A DNA stretch of 64,000 nt from Agrobacterium tumefaciens_K (GTDB lineage: Bacteria; Pseudomonadota; Alphaproteobacteria; Rhizobiales; Rhizobiaceae). The position numbers were made by a program, and so were the translations under genes. The notes under the pieces are model-generated. The model saw only the letters and a list, made by a program, of their open reading frames with translations. It was not told the DNA's origin and made no database searches. Positions 8,281 to 16,841 of the stretch are shown in pieces (position 1 is the first letter of the stretch; every line of letters begins with the position of its first letter). The stretch is taken from the NCBI RefSeq assembly GCF_031801495.1, contig NZ_JAOEGC010000001.1, forward strand, positions 744,001 through 808,000, read 5' to 3'.

Positions 8281-11200
8281 TTATACTCCGTAAGGGCGGC
8301 GCAGATCGAGTGTCAGCGGAAATTCCGGAGAAACGGTTTCCGGCATCAGGGGATACTGACCGGCCGTATGTCCCCATGGCTCGAAGCGTGCGAGACGCCG
8401 CGCTTCGGCTTCGTTACCGTTGACGGGAAATGTCTCATAGTTGCGCCCGCCCGGATGAGCAACATGATAGATACATCCACCAATCGATCGCCTTGACCAT
8501 GTATCATAAATGTCAAACGTCAAGGGCGAATTGACGGGCAGGACCGGATGCAGCCCGGAGGCGGGCTGCCAGGCCTTGAAACGGACGCCCGCGACCGAAA
8601 CGCTGTGATTTTCGGTTGCCGTCAGCGGTACCGCACGGCCATTGCAGGCCACGGTGTAACGCGACGGATTGGACGTTTCGAGGCGGACCTGAAGACGCTC
8701 CACCGAGGAGTCGACGTAACGGACCGTCCCGCCGATGGCACCCTGTTCGCCCATCACGTGCCAGGGCTCCAGCGCCTGGCGCAGTTCCAGTTTCGCACCC
8801 TCGTATTCCACCTCGCCGAAGAAGGGGAAGCGGAACTCCTGCTGCGCCACGAACCATTCCGGTTTGACGTCGAACCCGTTTTCCCGCAGGTCTGCCAGTA
8901 CATCGAGAAAGTCCGCCCATATGTAATGCGGCAGCATGAACCTGTCGGCAAGCGCCGTGCCCCATCGCACGAACTTGCCGCTCGCCGGGTTTTTCCAGAA
9001 GCGGGCGATCAGGGCGCGGACCAGCAATTGCTGCGCCAGCGACATGCGGGCATTCGGCGGCATTTCGAAACCCCGGAATTCGACCAGCCCCAGACGTCCG
9101 GTCGGTCCGTCCGGCGAAAAGAGCTTGTCGATGCAGATTTCGGCGCGATGCGTATTGCCGGTCACATCGACCAGAAGATTGCGGAACAGTCGGTCGACCA
9201 GCCATGGCAGGGGCGGAATGCCTTCGCCCGGTGCCGGTATCTGCGCGAGTGCTATTTCCAGTTCGTAGAGACTGTCGTGGCGCGCCTCGTCAATGCGCGG
9301 CGCCTGGCTTGTCGGACCTATGAACAGTCCGGAAAACAGGTAGGAGAGCGATGGATGCCTTTGCCAGTGCAGGACGAGGCTCTTCAGAAGATCGGGACGG
9401 CGCAGGAACGGGCTGTCGTTCGGATTGGCACCACCCACGACCACGTGGTTGCCGCCGCCGGTTCCAGTGTGGCGGCCATCGATCATGAACTTGTCGGCCC
9501 CAAGCCGCGACTGGCGCGCCTCCTCGTAAATCGTCGTGGTGATGTCGACGCAATCCTTCCAGTTCGAGGCCGGATGAATATTGACTTCGATAACACCGGG
9601 ATCGGGTGCGACGCGAATGACATTCAGCCTCTCGTCGTGCGGAGGCGCATAGCCCTCGATATGCACCTGCAGCCCAAGACTTGCCGCGGCACGCTCCGTG
9701 GAGGCGATGAGGTCCAGATATTCCTCCAGCGTCACCGTGGGCGGCATGAAAACGCAAAGCCGTCCGTCCTTCGCCTCGACGGAGATGGCGGTGCGGATAT
9801 AGCCGCCAATCTCGGCCTCGGTCGAACGCTGGCTTGGCTGGGTGCTGGCTTCGAAGGGCTGGAAATGCGCAGCATGTTGCTGGTGGCCCTTGTCGCTGCG
9901 GAAATCCGGCAGCGGCTGTCGTTCGACGCTCGGGTCAAGAGGATTGATGTAGGGATACTGCGACGGCGGGATCCACGGCAGGGAATTGAGTGGCAGGCGA
10001 TAACCGACCGGGCTGTCGCCGGGCACCAGAAAAATGCGCCCGCGCCGGGTGTGCCATCTTTCGCTGACCCAGCGCCGCCCGGTGGCACGGCTGTTCCAGG
10101 CCTGCACCGGCAGCACATAGCCCGTGGGGCTCGTCAGACCCCGCTCGAACACCTTGGCCAGGCGGCTTCGCTCTTCCGGATCCTTGAGCTTAGAATTTGC
10201 CGGATCGACGTTTTCGGGAAGGTTCGCTTCCTTCAGGATCCATTCGCCGGGATCTTCGAAGGCGGGCATGACCATATCGGGTTCGATATGCAGTTCGGTG
10301 GCGATGGCGCCAAGCAGCCTGGCGGCGTCGCTTTCGTTCACCCCGGTCTGGACACCCTCCTGTGCAATGAGAGACGGGTTATGCCAGACTGGCAGGCCAT
10401 CTCTGCGCCAGTAGAGAGAAAAGGTCCAGCGAGGCAGACTTTCTCCCGGATACCATTTGCCCTGCCCGTAGTGCAGGAAGCCCCCCGGCGCGAAACGTTC
10501 GCGCAGGCGGCGGATCAACGTATCGGCCTTTTCACGTTTTGTCGGCCCGACGGCGCCCGTGTTCCATTCTTCCGATTCAAAGTCATCGATCGAGACGAAG
10601 GTTGGCTCGCCGCCCATGGTCAGGCGGACGTCATGGGCCGTCAGAACCCGATCAACCTCTTCGCCCAGCGCATTCAGCTCATCCCAGCTTTCGTCGGAAA
10701 ACGGCTTGGTGATGCGCGGTGTCTCGGCAATGCGCCGAACCAGCATGTCGAAGTCGAACGCGGTATTGGCCTGCCCGAAATAACCGCCGGAAATCGGCGC
10801 GGCGTTGCGATAATGCGGTGTTGCCGCAAGTGGGATGTGGCTTTCGCCGGTCAGAAGGCCGGAGGTCGGGTCAAGGCCAACCCAGCCCGCGCCGGGCAGA
10901 TAGACCTCCGCCCATGCGTGAAGATCGGTGAAGTCGACCTCGGTTCCGGAAGGGCCGTCCAGCGCCTTGAGATCAGGTGTCAGCTGAATGAGATAACCCG
11001 AGACGAAGCGGGCGGCGAAACCGAGATGCCTGAGAACCTGTACTAGCAGCCAGCTGGTGTCGCGGCAGGATCCCTTGCCGGAGGCAAGCGTTTCCTCGGG
11101 CTCCTGAACGCCGGGTTCCATGCGGATGACATAATTGATCTCCTGCTGGAGACGGGCATTCAGGCCGACGACCATATCGACTGTCGGCTGATCGGGCGAA

Positions 11201-11607
11201 CGGTCTATGGTCGCCATGAAAGCGGTCAGCAGGGGTCCCGTGGGTTCGGGCCTTGTGTAGATCGACAGATCGTCCCGCAGCGTTTCCGTGTAATCGAACG
11301 GCCATTTCGTCGCCGTTTCCTCGACGAAGAAGTCGAACGGGTTGTAGACCGTCATATCGGCGACAAGATCGACCTCGATCTTCAGCTCGGTTACAGGGTC
11401 CGGGAATACGAAGCGGGCGAGATAATTGCCGTAGGGATCCTGCTGAAGATTGACGAAATGATTGGAAGGAGAAACCCGGAGCGAATGGCTGATGACGCGG
11501 GTTCTGGAATGGGAGGCAGGCTTCAGTCTTATGATTTGGGGTCCGAGGCGGACCGGATTGTCGTATTTGTAATGCGTCAGATGATAAATGCTTGCTTTAA
11601 TCGCCAT
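8281..11607 (-). CDS. Transglutaminase with C-terminal DUF2126 domain
   Basis: This 1108-residue protein opens with the transglutaminase N-terminal beta domain. The papain-like core follows, with Cys in GSCRDTSW near residue 177, His in LHAWAEVY near residue 229 and Asp in GLDPTSGL near residue 245. The rest (about 300-1100) is DUF2126, containing GGEPTFVSIDD, GRHTGTGGGNHVVVGG and LVEFRGFEMPP. The histidine- and glycine-rich stretches recall an amidoligase of glutamine-synthetase-like fold, but this is inference. The ATG at 11607 is chosen because it begins the conserved MAIKASIYHLTHYKYD start and follows AAGG at usual distance; the frame is open 30 codons further up. It is the first gene of the operon, divergent from the degenerate ABC exporter across 278 bases. 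Confidence 0.92.
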   Translation of the reverse strand: MAIKASIYHLTHYKYDNPVRLGPQIIRLKPASHSRTRVISHSLRVSPSNHFVNLQQDPYGNYLARFVFPDPVTELKIEVDLVADMTVYNPFDFFVEETATKWPFDYTETLRDDLSIYTRPEPTGPLLTAFMATIDRSPDQPTVDMVVGLNARLQQEINYVIRMEPGVQEPEETLASGKGSCRDTSWLLVQVLRHLGFAARFVSGYLIQLTPDLKALDGPSGTEVDFTDLHAWAEVYLPGAGWVGLDPTSGLLTGESHIPLAATPHYRNAAPISGGYFGQANTAFDFDMLVRRIAETPRITKPFSDESWDELNALGEEVDRVLTAHDVRLTMGGEPTFVSIDDFESEEWNTGAVGPTKREKADTLIRRLRERFAPGGFLHYGQGKWYPGESLPRWTFSLYWRRDGLPVWHNPSLIAQEGVQTGVNESDAARLLGAIATELHIEPDMVMPAFEDPGEWILKEANLPENVDPANSKLKDPEERSRLAKVFERGLTSPTGYVLPVQAWNSRATGRRWVSERWHTRRGRIFLVPGDSPVGYRLPLNSLPWIPPSQYPYINPLDPSVERQPLPDFRSDKGHQQHAAHFQPFEASTQPSQRSTEAEIGGYIRTAISVEAKDGRLCVFMPPTVTLEEYLDLIASTERAAASLGLQVHIEGYAPPHDERLNVIRVAPDPGVIEVNIHPASNWKDCVDITTTIYEEARQSRLGADKFMIDGRHTGTGGGNHVVVGGANPNDSPFLRRPDLLKSLVLHWQRHPSLSYLFSGLFIGPTSQAPRIDEARHDSLYELEIALAQIPAPGEGIPPLPWLVDRLFRNLLVDVTGNTHRAEICIDKLFSPDGPTGRLGLVEFRGFEMPPNARMSLAQQLLVRALIARFWKNPASGKFVRWGTALADRFMLPHYIWADFLDVLADLRENGFDVKPEWFVAQQEFRFPFFGEVEYEGAKLELRQALEPWHVMGEQGAIGGTVRYVDSSVERLQVRLETSNPSRYTVACNGRAVPLTATENHSVSVAGVRFKAWQPASGLHPVLPVNSPLTFDIYDTWSRRSIGGCIYHVAHPGGRNYETFPVNGNEAEARRLARFEPWGHTAGQYPLMPETVSPEFPLTLDLRRPYGV

Positions 11608-11885
11608 CTTTTGCCTTGCCCGGTTTTTCCGGCTTATGCGGTTTGTCCGCCCCTCTGAAATTACTTGGATTTTGTGCAATGCAGGAAAAGAAAGCAAGGA
11701 TCATTTCATGGGCAAACTGTGTTGTCGCCGGCGCATGCGATCTGCCGGAGGTATGGTACCGCACCGGTTTTCAAGGTTTTTGCCGCAGGTGTGGACAAGG
11801 TTGAACGGCGTGTTATTGCTTGGCCTCTCAAGGCCGGGATTGTGACCTGCCTCCTTTGCAACTGGGAAGTTTCGGAATCGAACGA

Positions 11886-13694
11886 ATGGCATCCACGGTA
11901 ACCGACGGCCAGCGCAAAGATGCGGCAAACATCACGGGCTTCGATCTCGATTTTCCAGCTCAGCTGCGGATGATGGGGCGGGCGTTCTGGACGTCGCCTG
12001 TCCGCAACCGGCTCATTCTGCTTTCCTTTGCCCTGCTGACGATCATTTTGTTGACGGCCTACGGACAGATCCGCCTCAACGAATGGAACGCGCCATTCTA
12101 CAATGCGCTGGAAAGGCGTGACCTCTCCGCTTTTATTCATCAGCTGGAGGTGTTTGCCATCATCGCCGGTGCCCTTCTGCTGCTGAACGTCATCCAGACA
12201 TGGCTCAATCAGATGACGGCGCTGAACATGAGGGAAGGCCTTGCCAAGGACATGGTCGACCAGTGGTTGAAGCCGGGGCGCGCCGCGCGGCTGGCGGGTT
12301 TTGGCGCAATCGCCATCAATCCGGATCAACGCCTGCACGATGATGTTCGCAACCTGGCTGAAAGCAGTACGGCACTTTCCATTGGGCTGGTAAACGCCAC
12401 GATCCTGCTCGTCAGCTTTATCGGCGTTCTGTGGACTCTGTCGGCCGGATTTGCGGTCAATATCAACGGCAATCTCGTTGCCATTCCCGGATATATGGTC
12501 TGGGCGGCGATCCTCTACGCAGGGTCCGCTTCCCTGCTCAGCAATCTTGTCGGCCACCGTCTCGTCGGGCTCAATGCCGAGCGCTATTCGAAAGAGGCGG
12601 AACTGCGGTTTTCCCTGATGCGGGCGAGCGAAAACCTGACGGCGATCGCGCTGGCACGCGGCGAGAAGAATGAGCGCCGGCGCATCGGCATCGATATCGA
12701 CGCGGTGCTGGGTGTCATCCGCGGCCTTGCCATGGCGCTGACGCATCTGACCTGGGTATCGTCGGGATATGGATGGCTGGCCATCGTTGCGCCGATCCTG
12801 ATCGCTGCCCCGGTGTATTTTTCCGGAAACCTGACATTCGGTGGCCTGATGATGGCGGTTGGAGCCTTCAACCAGGTCAACACGGCGCTTCGGTGGTACA
12901 TCGACAATTTCGGTCCCATCGCCAGCTGGAAGGCCACGTTGCAGCGCGTGTCCGTCTTTCGCAATGCGCTCATTCAGATGGACAAGGTGGAGCAGCATGG
13001 GCTGACGATCGAACTTTCGCGCGTCGATGCGGATCAGGGAATCCGCCTGCAATCGGTGGAAATCTGCCGCGATGCGGGCGGTGATAATCTGGAACGGGGC
13101 TTCCGGTTGCGCGAAACCGATGTGAAACTGGGACCGGGCGAGCGATTGATGGTCAATGGAGAGCAGGGCGTCAACCGGCGCCTGTTGTTTGCCGCGATGG
13201 CCGGTTTGTGGCCTTGGGGGCAGGGCAGGATTGAAATGCCGGAGCAATCCGACACGCTTTTCATTGCCCAGCATGGATACCTGCCGTCAGGTTCGCTACG
13301 TGAAATTCTTGCGTATCCGCGCGCGCCGCAACGCTTTGCCGATGAAGACTATGTGACCGCGCTGACGGCCTGCGGGCTTGGAGACATCGCATCACGTATC
13401 GATGAAAGCATACGGTGGGACAAGAAGCTGGATTCGGATGAGCAGGCCAGCGTCAGGGTAGCGAATGCGCTGCTGCTCAAGCCATCGTTCCTTGTGATAG
13501 ACGATCTGCTCGAAGGACTGGAGAAGTCGACACAGGACAGGCTGGCCGATGTGTTGAGAGACATGAAGGAAACCGCGATCATTTATATCGGCAGGTCGGA
13601 AACATTTTTGTCGGCAATGTCACCGAATATCGCCCATCTCGATCTGATCGTCTCAAAGGACAAGGAGCCAAAGCCGGTCAGCGCTTCGAGCTGA
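11886..13694 (+). CDS. SbmA/BacA-like ABC transporter with degenerate ATPase domain
   Basis: This 602-residue protein resembles the YddA/BacA-related exporter half-transporters. The N-terminal SbmA/BacA-like membrane domain (about residues 25-330) has several hydrophobic helices and the family segment LNEWNAPFYNALE. The C-terminal domain has the ABC layout but has lost its catalytic motifs. The Walker A position reads NGEQGVNRRL near residue 421 instead of G-x-x-G-x-GK(S/T). The signature position reads LDSDEQASVRVA near residue 517 instead of LSxGEQQR. Walker B ends IDDLLEGLE rather than DEATSALD. The surrounding GLWPWGQG and GYLPSGSLREILAYP are retained, so this is decay of the active site rather than misassignment. 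ATP-independent import, as in SbmA/BacA, or an inactive transporter are both possible. It is divergent from the transglutaminase operon. Confidence 0.87.
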   Translation: MASTVTDGQRKDAANITGFDLDFPAQLRMMGRAFWTSPVRNRLILLSFALLTIILLTAYGQIRLNEWNAPFYNALERRDLSAFIHQLEVFAIIAGALLLLNVIQTWLNQMTALNMREGLAKDMVDQWLKPGRAARLAGFGAIAINPDQRLHDDVRNLAESSTALSIGLVNATILLVSFIGVLWTLSAGFAVNINGNLVAIPGYMVWAAILYAGSASLLSNLVGHRLVGLNAERYSKEAELRFSLMRASENLTAIALARGEKNERRRIGIDIDAVLGVIRGLAMALTHLTWVSSGYGWLAIVAPILIAAPVYFSGNLTFGGLMMAVGAFNQVNTALRWYIDNFGPIASWKATLQRVSVFRNALIQMDKVEQHGLTIELSRVDADQGIRLQSVEICRDAGGDNLERGFRLRETDVKLGPGERLMVNGEQGVNRRLLFAAMAGLWPWGQGRIEMPEQSDTLFIAQHGYLPSGSLREILAYPRAPQRFADEDYVTALTACGLGDIASRIDESIRWDKKLDSDEQASVRVANALLLKPSFLVIDDLLEGLEKSTQDRLADVLRDMKETAIIYIGRSETFLSAMSPNIAHLDLIVSKDKEPKPVSASS

Positions 13695-13711
13695 TTTCCC
13701 GCTGCGATGGT

Positions 13712-13906
13712 TCAGAGACGCAGGTGCCAGCTATCGGAGTTCAACGGTTCCTTCTTCGCGAAGGTGACCGGGCTTGCGGGGGTAATCTGCGCGCGCAGAA
13801 CGAGCGTTCCCGTTGCAATTGTCAGGAATACCGCACCGGCAACCGTCAGAACGATCCGGTCGTAACGCTGTTGCGTGGTGTGATTGCCACTCCAGTCATA
13901 AGCCAT
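13712..13906 (-). CDS. Small single-pass membrane protein, hypothetical
   Basis: A 64-residue ORF starts MAYDWSGNHTTQQRYDR and contains one hydrophobic stretch at about residues 19-36 (IVLTVAGAVFLTIATGTL). A short polar tail follows, ending WHLRL. The ATG at 13906 follows GGGGC at a plausible distance and is preferred over the ATG 17 codons upstream, which adds a polar segment without membrane features. It is convergent with the degenerate ABC transporter, 17 bases away. I do not recognise a family. Its topology, N-terminus in the cytoplasm, is inferred from the basic residues before the helix. Confidence 0.5.
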   Translation of the reverse strand: MAYDWSGNHTTQQRYDRIVLTVAGAVFLTIATGTLVLRAQITPASPVTFAKKEPLNSDSWHLRL

Positions 13907-14081
13907 GCGTTTTGCCCCGTCTGTTTGACGAGATCCTGCTGGATCATGGTTAATCAAGGCTTACCAGAGCCTGGTATTCCTTGCTGTTTGCGAAGGGCTG
14001 CTACGAAAAAACGGCTATTGGCTCATGCAGCGGGGTTCTTTAATGGCTTGTTCGGGAGGTTAGCCGAAAGGATTTTTTGCA

Positions 14082-14471
14082 ATGGATCAGCAGCCGCCCG
14101 CAGATATGGAACTTACGCTTCGCACTCTCGCCATGCCCGCCGATGCCAACCCGGCCGGCGATATCTTCGGCGGATGGGTCATGTCGCAGATGGACCTTGC
14201 CGCATTCGTCCGCGCCAACGATGTTGCCGGTGGACGGACGGTTACCGTCGCCGTCAACGAAATCGTCTTCAAGAAGCCCGTCAAGATCGGCGATACCCTG
14301 TGTGTCTATACCCGCATCGAGAAGATCGGCCGCACGTCCATCACGCTCAAGATCGAGGCGTGGACCCGCAGGCACTATCAGGACTCGCGCGACAAGGTCA
14401 CCGAAGCGGTTTTCATCATGGTGGCAGTCGACGAGAGCGGTAACCCCCGCGCAGTGGCAAGTGACAGCTGA
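14082..14471 (+). CDS. Acyl-CoA thioesterase, YciA-like hotdog fold
   Basis: This 129-residue protein is a single hotdog domain of YciA/BFIT type. Near the N-terminus it has the conserved NPAGDIFGGWVMSQMDLA, whose Asn and Asp are catalytic in the family, and later FKKPVKIGDTL. Such enzymes hydrolyse acyl-CoA thioesters in the cytoplasm, usually as hexamers. The ATG at 14082 is supported by AAAGGA at 14068-14073. It stands 71 bases before the ATP-grasp gene on the same strand and could be cotranscribed, though the gap includes possible promoter sequence. The chain-length preference cannot be read from sequence. Confidence 0.9.
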   Translation: MDQQPPADMELTLRTLAMPADANPAGDIFGGWVMSQMDLAAFVRANDVAGGRTVTVAVNEIVFKKPVKIGDTLCVYTRIEKIGRTSITLKIEAWTRRHYQDSRDKVTEAVFIMVAVDESGNPRAVASDS

Positions 14472-14542
14472 ACCTCGCCGAGGTGTCCAATTTGTTTATC
14501 AATTTTTGCCATTAAGGAATTGGAGAAGACGGGGAACGGGTT

Positions 14543-15730
14543 GTGACTATTCCAGGTGTTGTAATTGTTGGAGGTGCGCATGGTACGCTGGCACTCGCCC
14601 GCAGCCTTGGCGCCCTGAATGTGCGCGTCACCTATCTCACACATGATTCTCCTCTTCCCGGATGGTCGCGTTTCGTACACGAAACCATCCGATGGCCGGG
14701 ACCGCATGATCCAGGCGCATTCCGCTTCCTGCGCGACCTCGCGGAGCGACCGGACCTGAAAGGCTCGCTTCTCATCGCAGCCGGTGACGGGGAGGTACAG
14801 CTTGTCGCGGAAAATCGCGAGCTTCTCTCTGTCTGCTACAAGATTGTTCTGCCGGACTGGACGGTACTCCGCTGGCTCTGTGAAAAACCGCTTCTCTACA
14901 GGCGCGCCACGGAACTCGGCGTCGCCATTCCCAGAACCTATGAGTTGAGCTCTCCTGCCGACGCTGACATCGCAGACATTGTTTTTCCGGTCGTGCTCAA
15001 GCCGAACATGGGTGGAGGCAACACCGCTCTTGCCAAGGCGAAGGTCATAAGGGCCGAGAACCTTGAAGAACTGAAACTTGCTTATCTCGATGCTGCCAGC
15101 CAGATCGGCGCCGGCAATGTCGTCGTTCAGGAGCTTATCCCCGGCGGTGGCGAAAGCCAGTTCTCCTATGCGGCGCTGTGGAAAGACGGCGAGCCGGTCG
15201 CGGAGTTCACGGCGCGCCGTACCCGCCAGTATCCCGTCGATTTCGGTTATACCAGCACCTACGTCGAAGTGGTGGACCAGCCGCAGGCGCTCGAGGCAGC
15301 CAGAAAGATCCTCCGTTCGGTCGGGCATAGCGGATTGGTCGAGGTTGAATTCAAGCTCGACCGCAGGACGGATACGCTGAAGCTTCTCGATGTGAACCCG
15401 CGTCCATGGTCGTGGTTCGCCCTGTGTTCGGCAGCGGGCGTGGATCTCGGAGCCATGTTGTGGCGGATCGCCAATGATATGCCGCAGCAGCGATCAGCCG
15501 ACGCTCAACAGGGCGTTGCATGGTCCTATATGGTCCGTGATTTGGTTGCCGCATTCACGTTGCGCAAGCGTGGCCAGACCGGTGCCGCGACGACGTTTCC
15601 GTCTGTGCGGAAGGCCCGGTGCTGGGCGGCGTTTGCGTTCAACGATCCTCTTCCGGGCCTGATCGACCTGCCGCTGACGGCGTGGCGGGTGTTGAAGAAG
15701 AGGGTTCTGCCATCCATGAGATCGGGATAA
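14543..15730 (+). CDS. ATP-grasp domain ligase
   Basis: This 395-residue protein has the N-terminal Rossmann-like pre-ATP-grasp fold, starting PGVVIVGGAHGTLALARSLG. The ATP-grasp core has the lysine segment FPVVLKPNMGGGNTA near residue 155 and the metal-binding end LLDVNPRPWSWFALC near residue 285, where Asp and Asn coordinate magnesium. This resembles carbamoyl-phosphate-synthase-like ligases and D-aspartate ligases that attach an amino acid to another molecule. The start is GTG at 14543, preceded by GGGGAA. The polysaccharide deacetylase follows after 13 bases, so the two probably act together on a cell-surface glycan or peptidoglycan-linked substrate. That role is inference. Confidence 0.87.
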   Translation: MTIPGVVIVGGAHGTLALARSLGALNVRVTYLTHDSPLPGWSRFVHETIRWPGPHDPGAFRFLRDLAERPDLKGSLLIAAGDGEVQLVAENRELLSVCYKIVLPDWTVLRWLCEKPLLYRRATELGVAIPRTYELSSPADADIADIVFPVVLKPNMGGGNTALAKAKVIRAENLEELKLAYLDAASQIGAGNVVVQELIPGGGESQFSYAALWKDGEPVAEFTARRTRQYPVDFGYTSTYVEVVDQPQALEAARKILRSVGHSGLVEVEFKLDRRTDTLKLLDVNPRPWSWFALCSAAGVDLGAMLWRIANDMPQQRSADAQQGVAWSYMVRDLVAAFTLRKRGQTGAATTFPSVRKARCWAAFAFNDPLPGLIDLPLTAWRVLKKRVLPSMRSG

Positions 15731-15743
15731 TCGGTAAGACGCG

Positions 15744-16796
15744 ATGGCAGCTTTGCAGGTCATGAAACGATCGTTGAAATATGTCGCCATCCGCGCCGGG
15801 CTGGAAGCCGCGTCGTTTCCCGGCATTCGATCATTCCTGCCGTCTTTTGGTGGACGGGGCGTTATCTTTACGTTGCACCACGTTCGTCCGCCGCTGGTGA
15901 AAACCGGCTTTGCGCCAAACGATCATCTGTCCATCACGCCCGAGTTTCTGGCCGTAGCCATCGAAGCCGCGCTGGAATGCGGGCTTGTGCCGGTGCATCT
16001 GCATGACCTGCCAGGACTGACGGCTGTGCCGGATGACGGGCGAAAATTCTTCGCTTTCACGCTGGATGACGGCTACCGCAACAATGCCGAACACGCCGCG
16101 CCGGTTTTCAGCAAGTTCGGGGTGCCTTATACCATTTTCATCACGCCGGGATTTGTCGAGCGCACGCGCAGCATCTGGTGGGAGACGGCAGAGGCGCTCT
16201 TGCAGAAAGCTTCGTCCTTCCGCTTCGATTTTGGCGAGGGAGAGGAACTGATCCAATGCGCCAGTCTCCCCCGGAAGCGGGCAGCGTTTGCGCGTTTCGA
16301 ACGGTTCGTCTCTTCTCTCGATGAAGACGAGGCCGTTGCCCGGATCGATATTGCTGCCAGGGATAACGGCATTGATCCGCTCGAAATCGTTGGTCGCCTT
16401 GTGATGAATGAAGCCGAGCTGAAAGCGCTTTCTTCCGATCCTCTCGTGCATCTGGGCGCTCACACCATGACGCATGTGAACATGCGCCGAGTGAGTGACG
16501 ACCGCCTGAAATACGAGATCGCCGAGTCGACGGCGCGGGTCGAGCATTATGTCGGTTGCCGCCCTCTGTCCTTCTCATATCCCTATGGATGGGCGACCGC
16601 GGCCGGTGATCGAGAGATTGCTGCGACGCTTCACGCCGGTTTTCCCGTGGCGGTCACGACAAGGCCCGGCGTTCTTTTGCCTGAACATCTCAAAAGCCCG
16701 ACAGCGTTGCCGCGCGTCTCGCTGAATGGCCACTTCCAGAAGAAGCGTTACGTGAAGGCCTTGATTTCCGGCCTGCCGTTTCGTTTTCTGTCGTGA
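15744..16796 (+). CDS. Polysaccharide deacetylase family protein (NodB/CE4)
   Basis: This 350-residue protein carries the CE4 NodB-homology motifs. Motif 1 is TLDDGYRNN near residue 112 with the catalytic Asp pair, motif 2 is LGAHTMTHVN near residue 238 with the metal-binding histidines, and motif 3 is SFSYPYG near residue 274. CE4 enzymes remove N-acetyl groups from chitin-like oligosaccharides, peptidoglycan or exopolysaccharide. No clear signal peptide is seen, so it may be cytoplasmic or membrane-associated. An alternative ATG lies at 15762. The gene follows the ATP-grasp ligase by 13 bases and ends at a hairpin. It is not NodB itself, since there is no nod context. Confidence 0.88.
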   Translation: MAALQVMKRSLKYVAIRAGLEAASFPGIRSFLPSFGGRGVIFTLHHVRPPLVKTGFAPNDHLSITPEFLAVAIEAALECGLVPVHLHDLPGLTAVPDDGRKFFAFTLDDGYRNNAEHAAPVFSKFGVPYTIFITPGFVERTRSIWWETAEALLQKASSFRFDFGEGEELIQCASLPRKRAAFARFERFVSSLDEDEAVARIDIAARDNGIDPLEIVGRLVMNEAELKALSSDPLVHLGAHTMTHVNMRRVSDDRLKYEIAESTARVEHYVGCRPLSFSYPYGWATAAGDREIAATLHAGFPVAVTTRPGVLLPEHLKSPTALPRVSLNGHFQKKRYVKALISGLPFRFLS

Positions 16797-16800
16797 AGTC

Positions 16801-16830
16801 CCGGAACGACAAACGCGTTTCCGGTTTTCT
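16801..16830. terminator. Intrinsic terminator between convergent genes
   Basis: CCGGAA (16801-16806) pairs with TTCCGG (16819-16824), followed on the plus strand by TTTTCT. It sits just after the deacetylase stop codon in the 45-base gap before the convergent amidohydrolase gene, so it probably ends the ATP-grasp/deacetylase transcript. Confidence 0.5.
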
Positions 16831-16841
16831 CCAGCGATGAT

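Noticed and set aside
8548..11046. 832-codon plus-strand open frame
   Set aside because: It is antisense to the DUF2126 transglutaminase, lacks a ribosome site, and its R/H/Q-rich translation shows no domain. Long antisense frames are common in high-GC genes.
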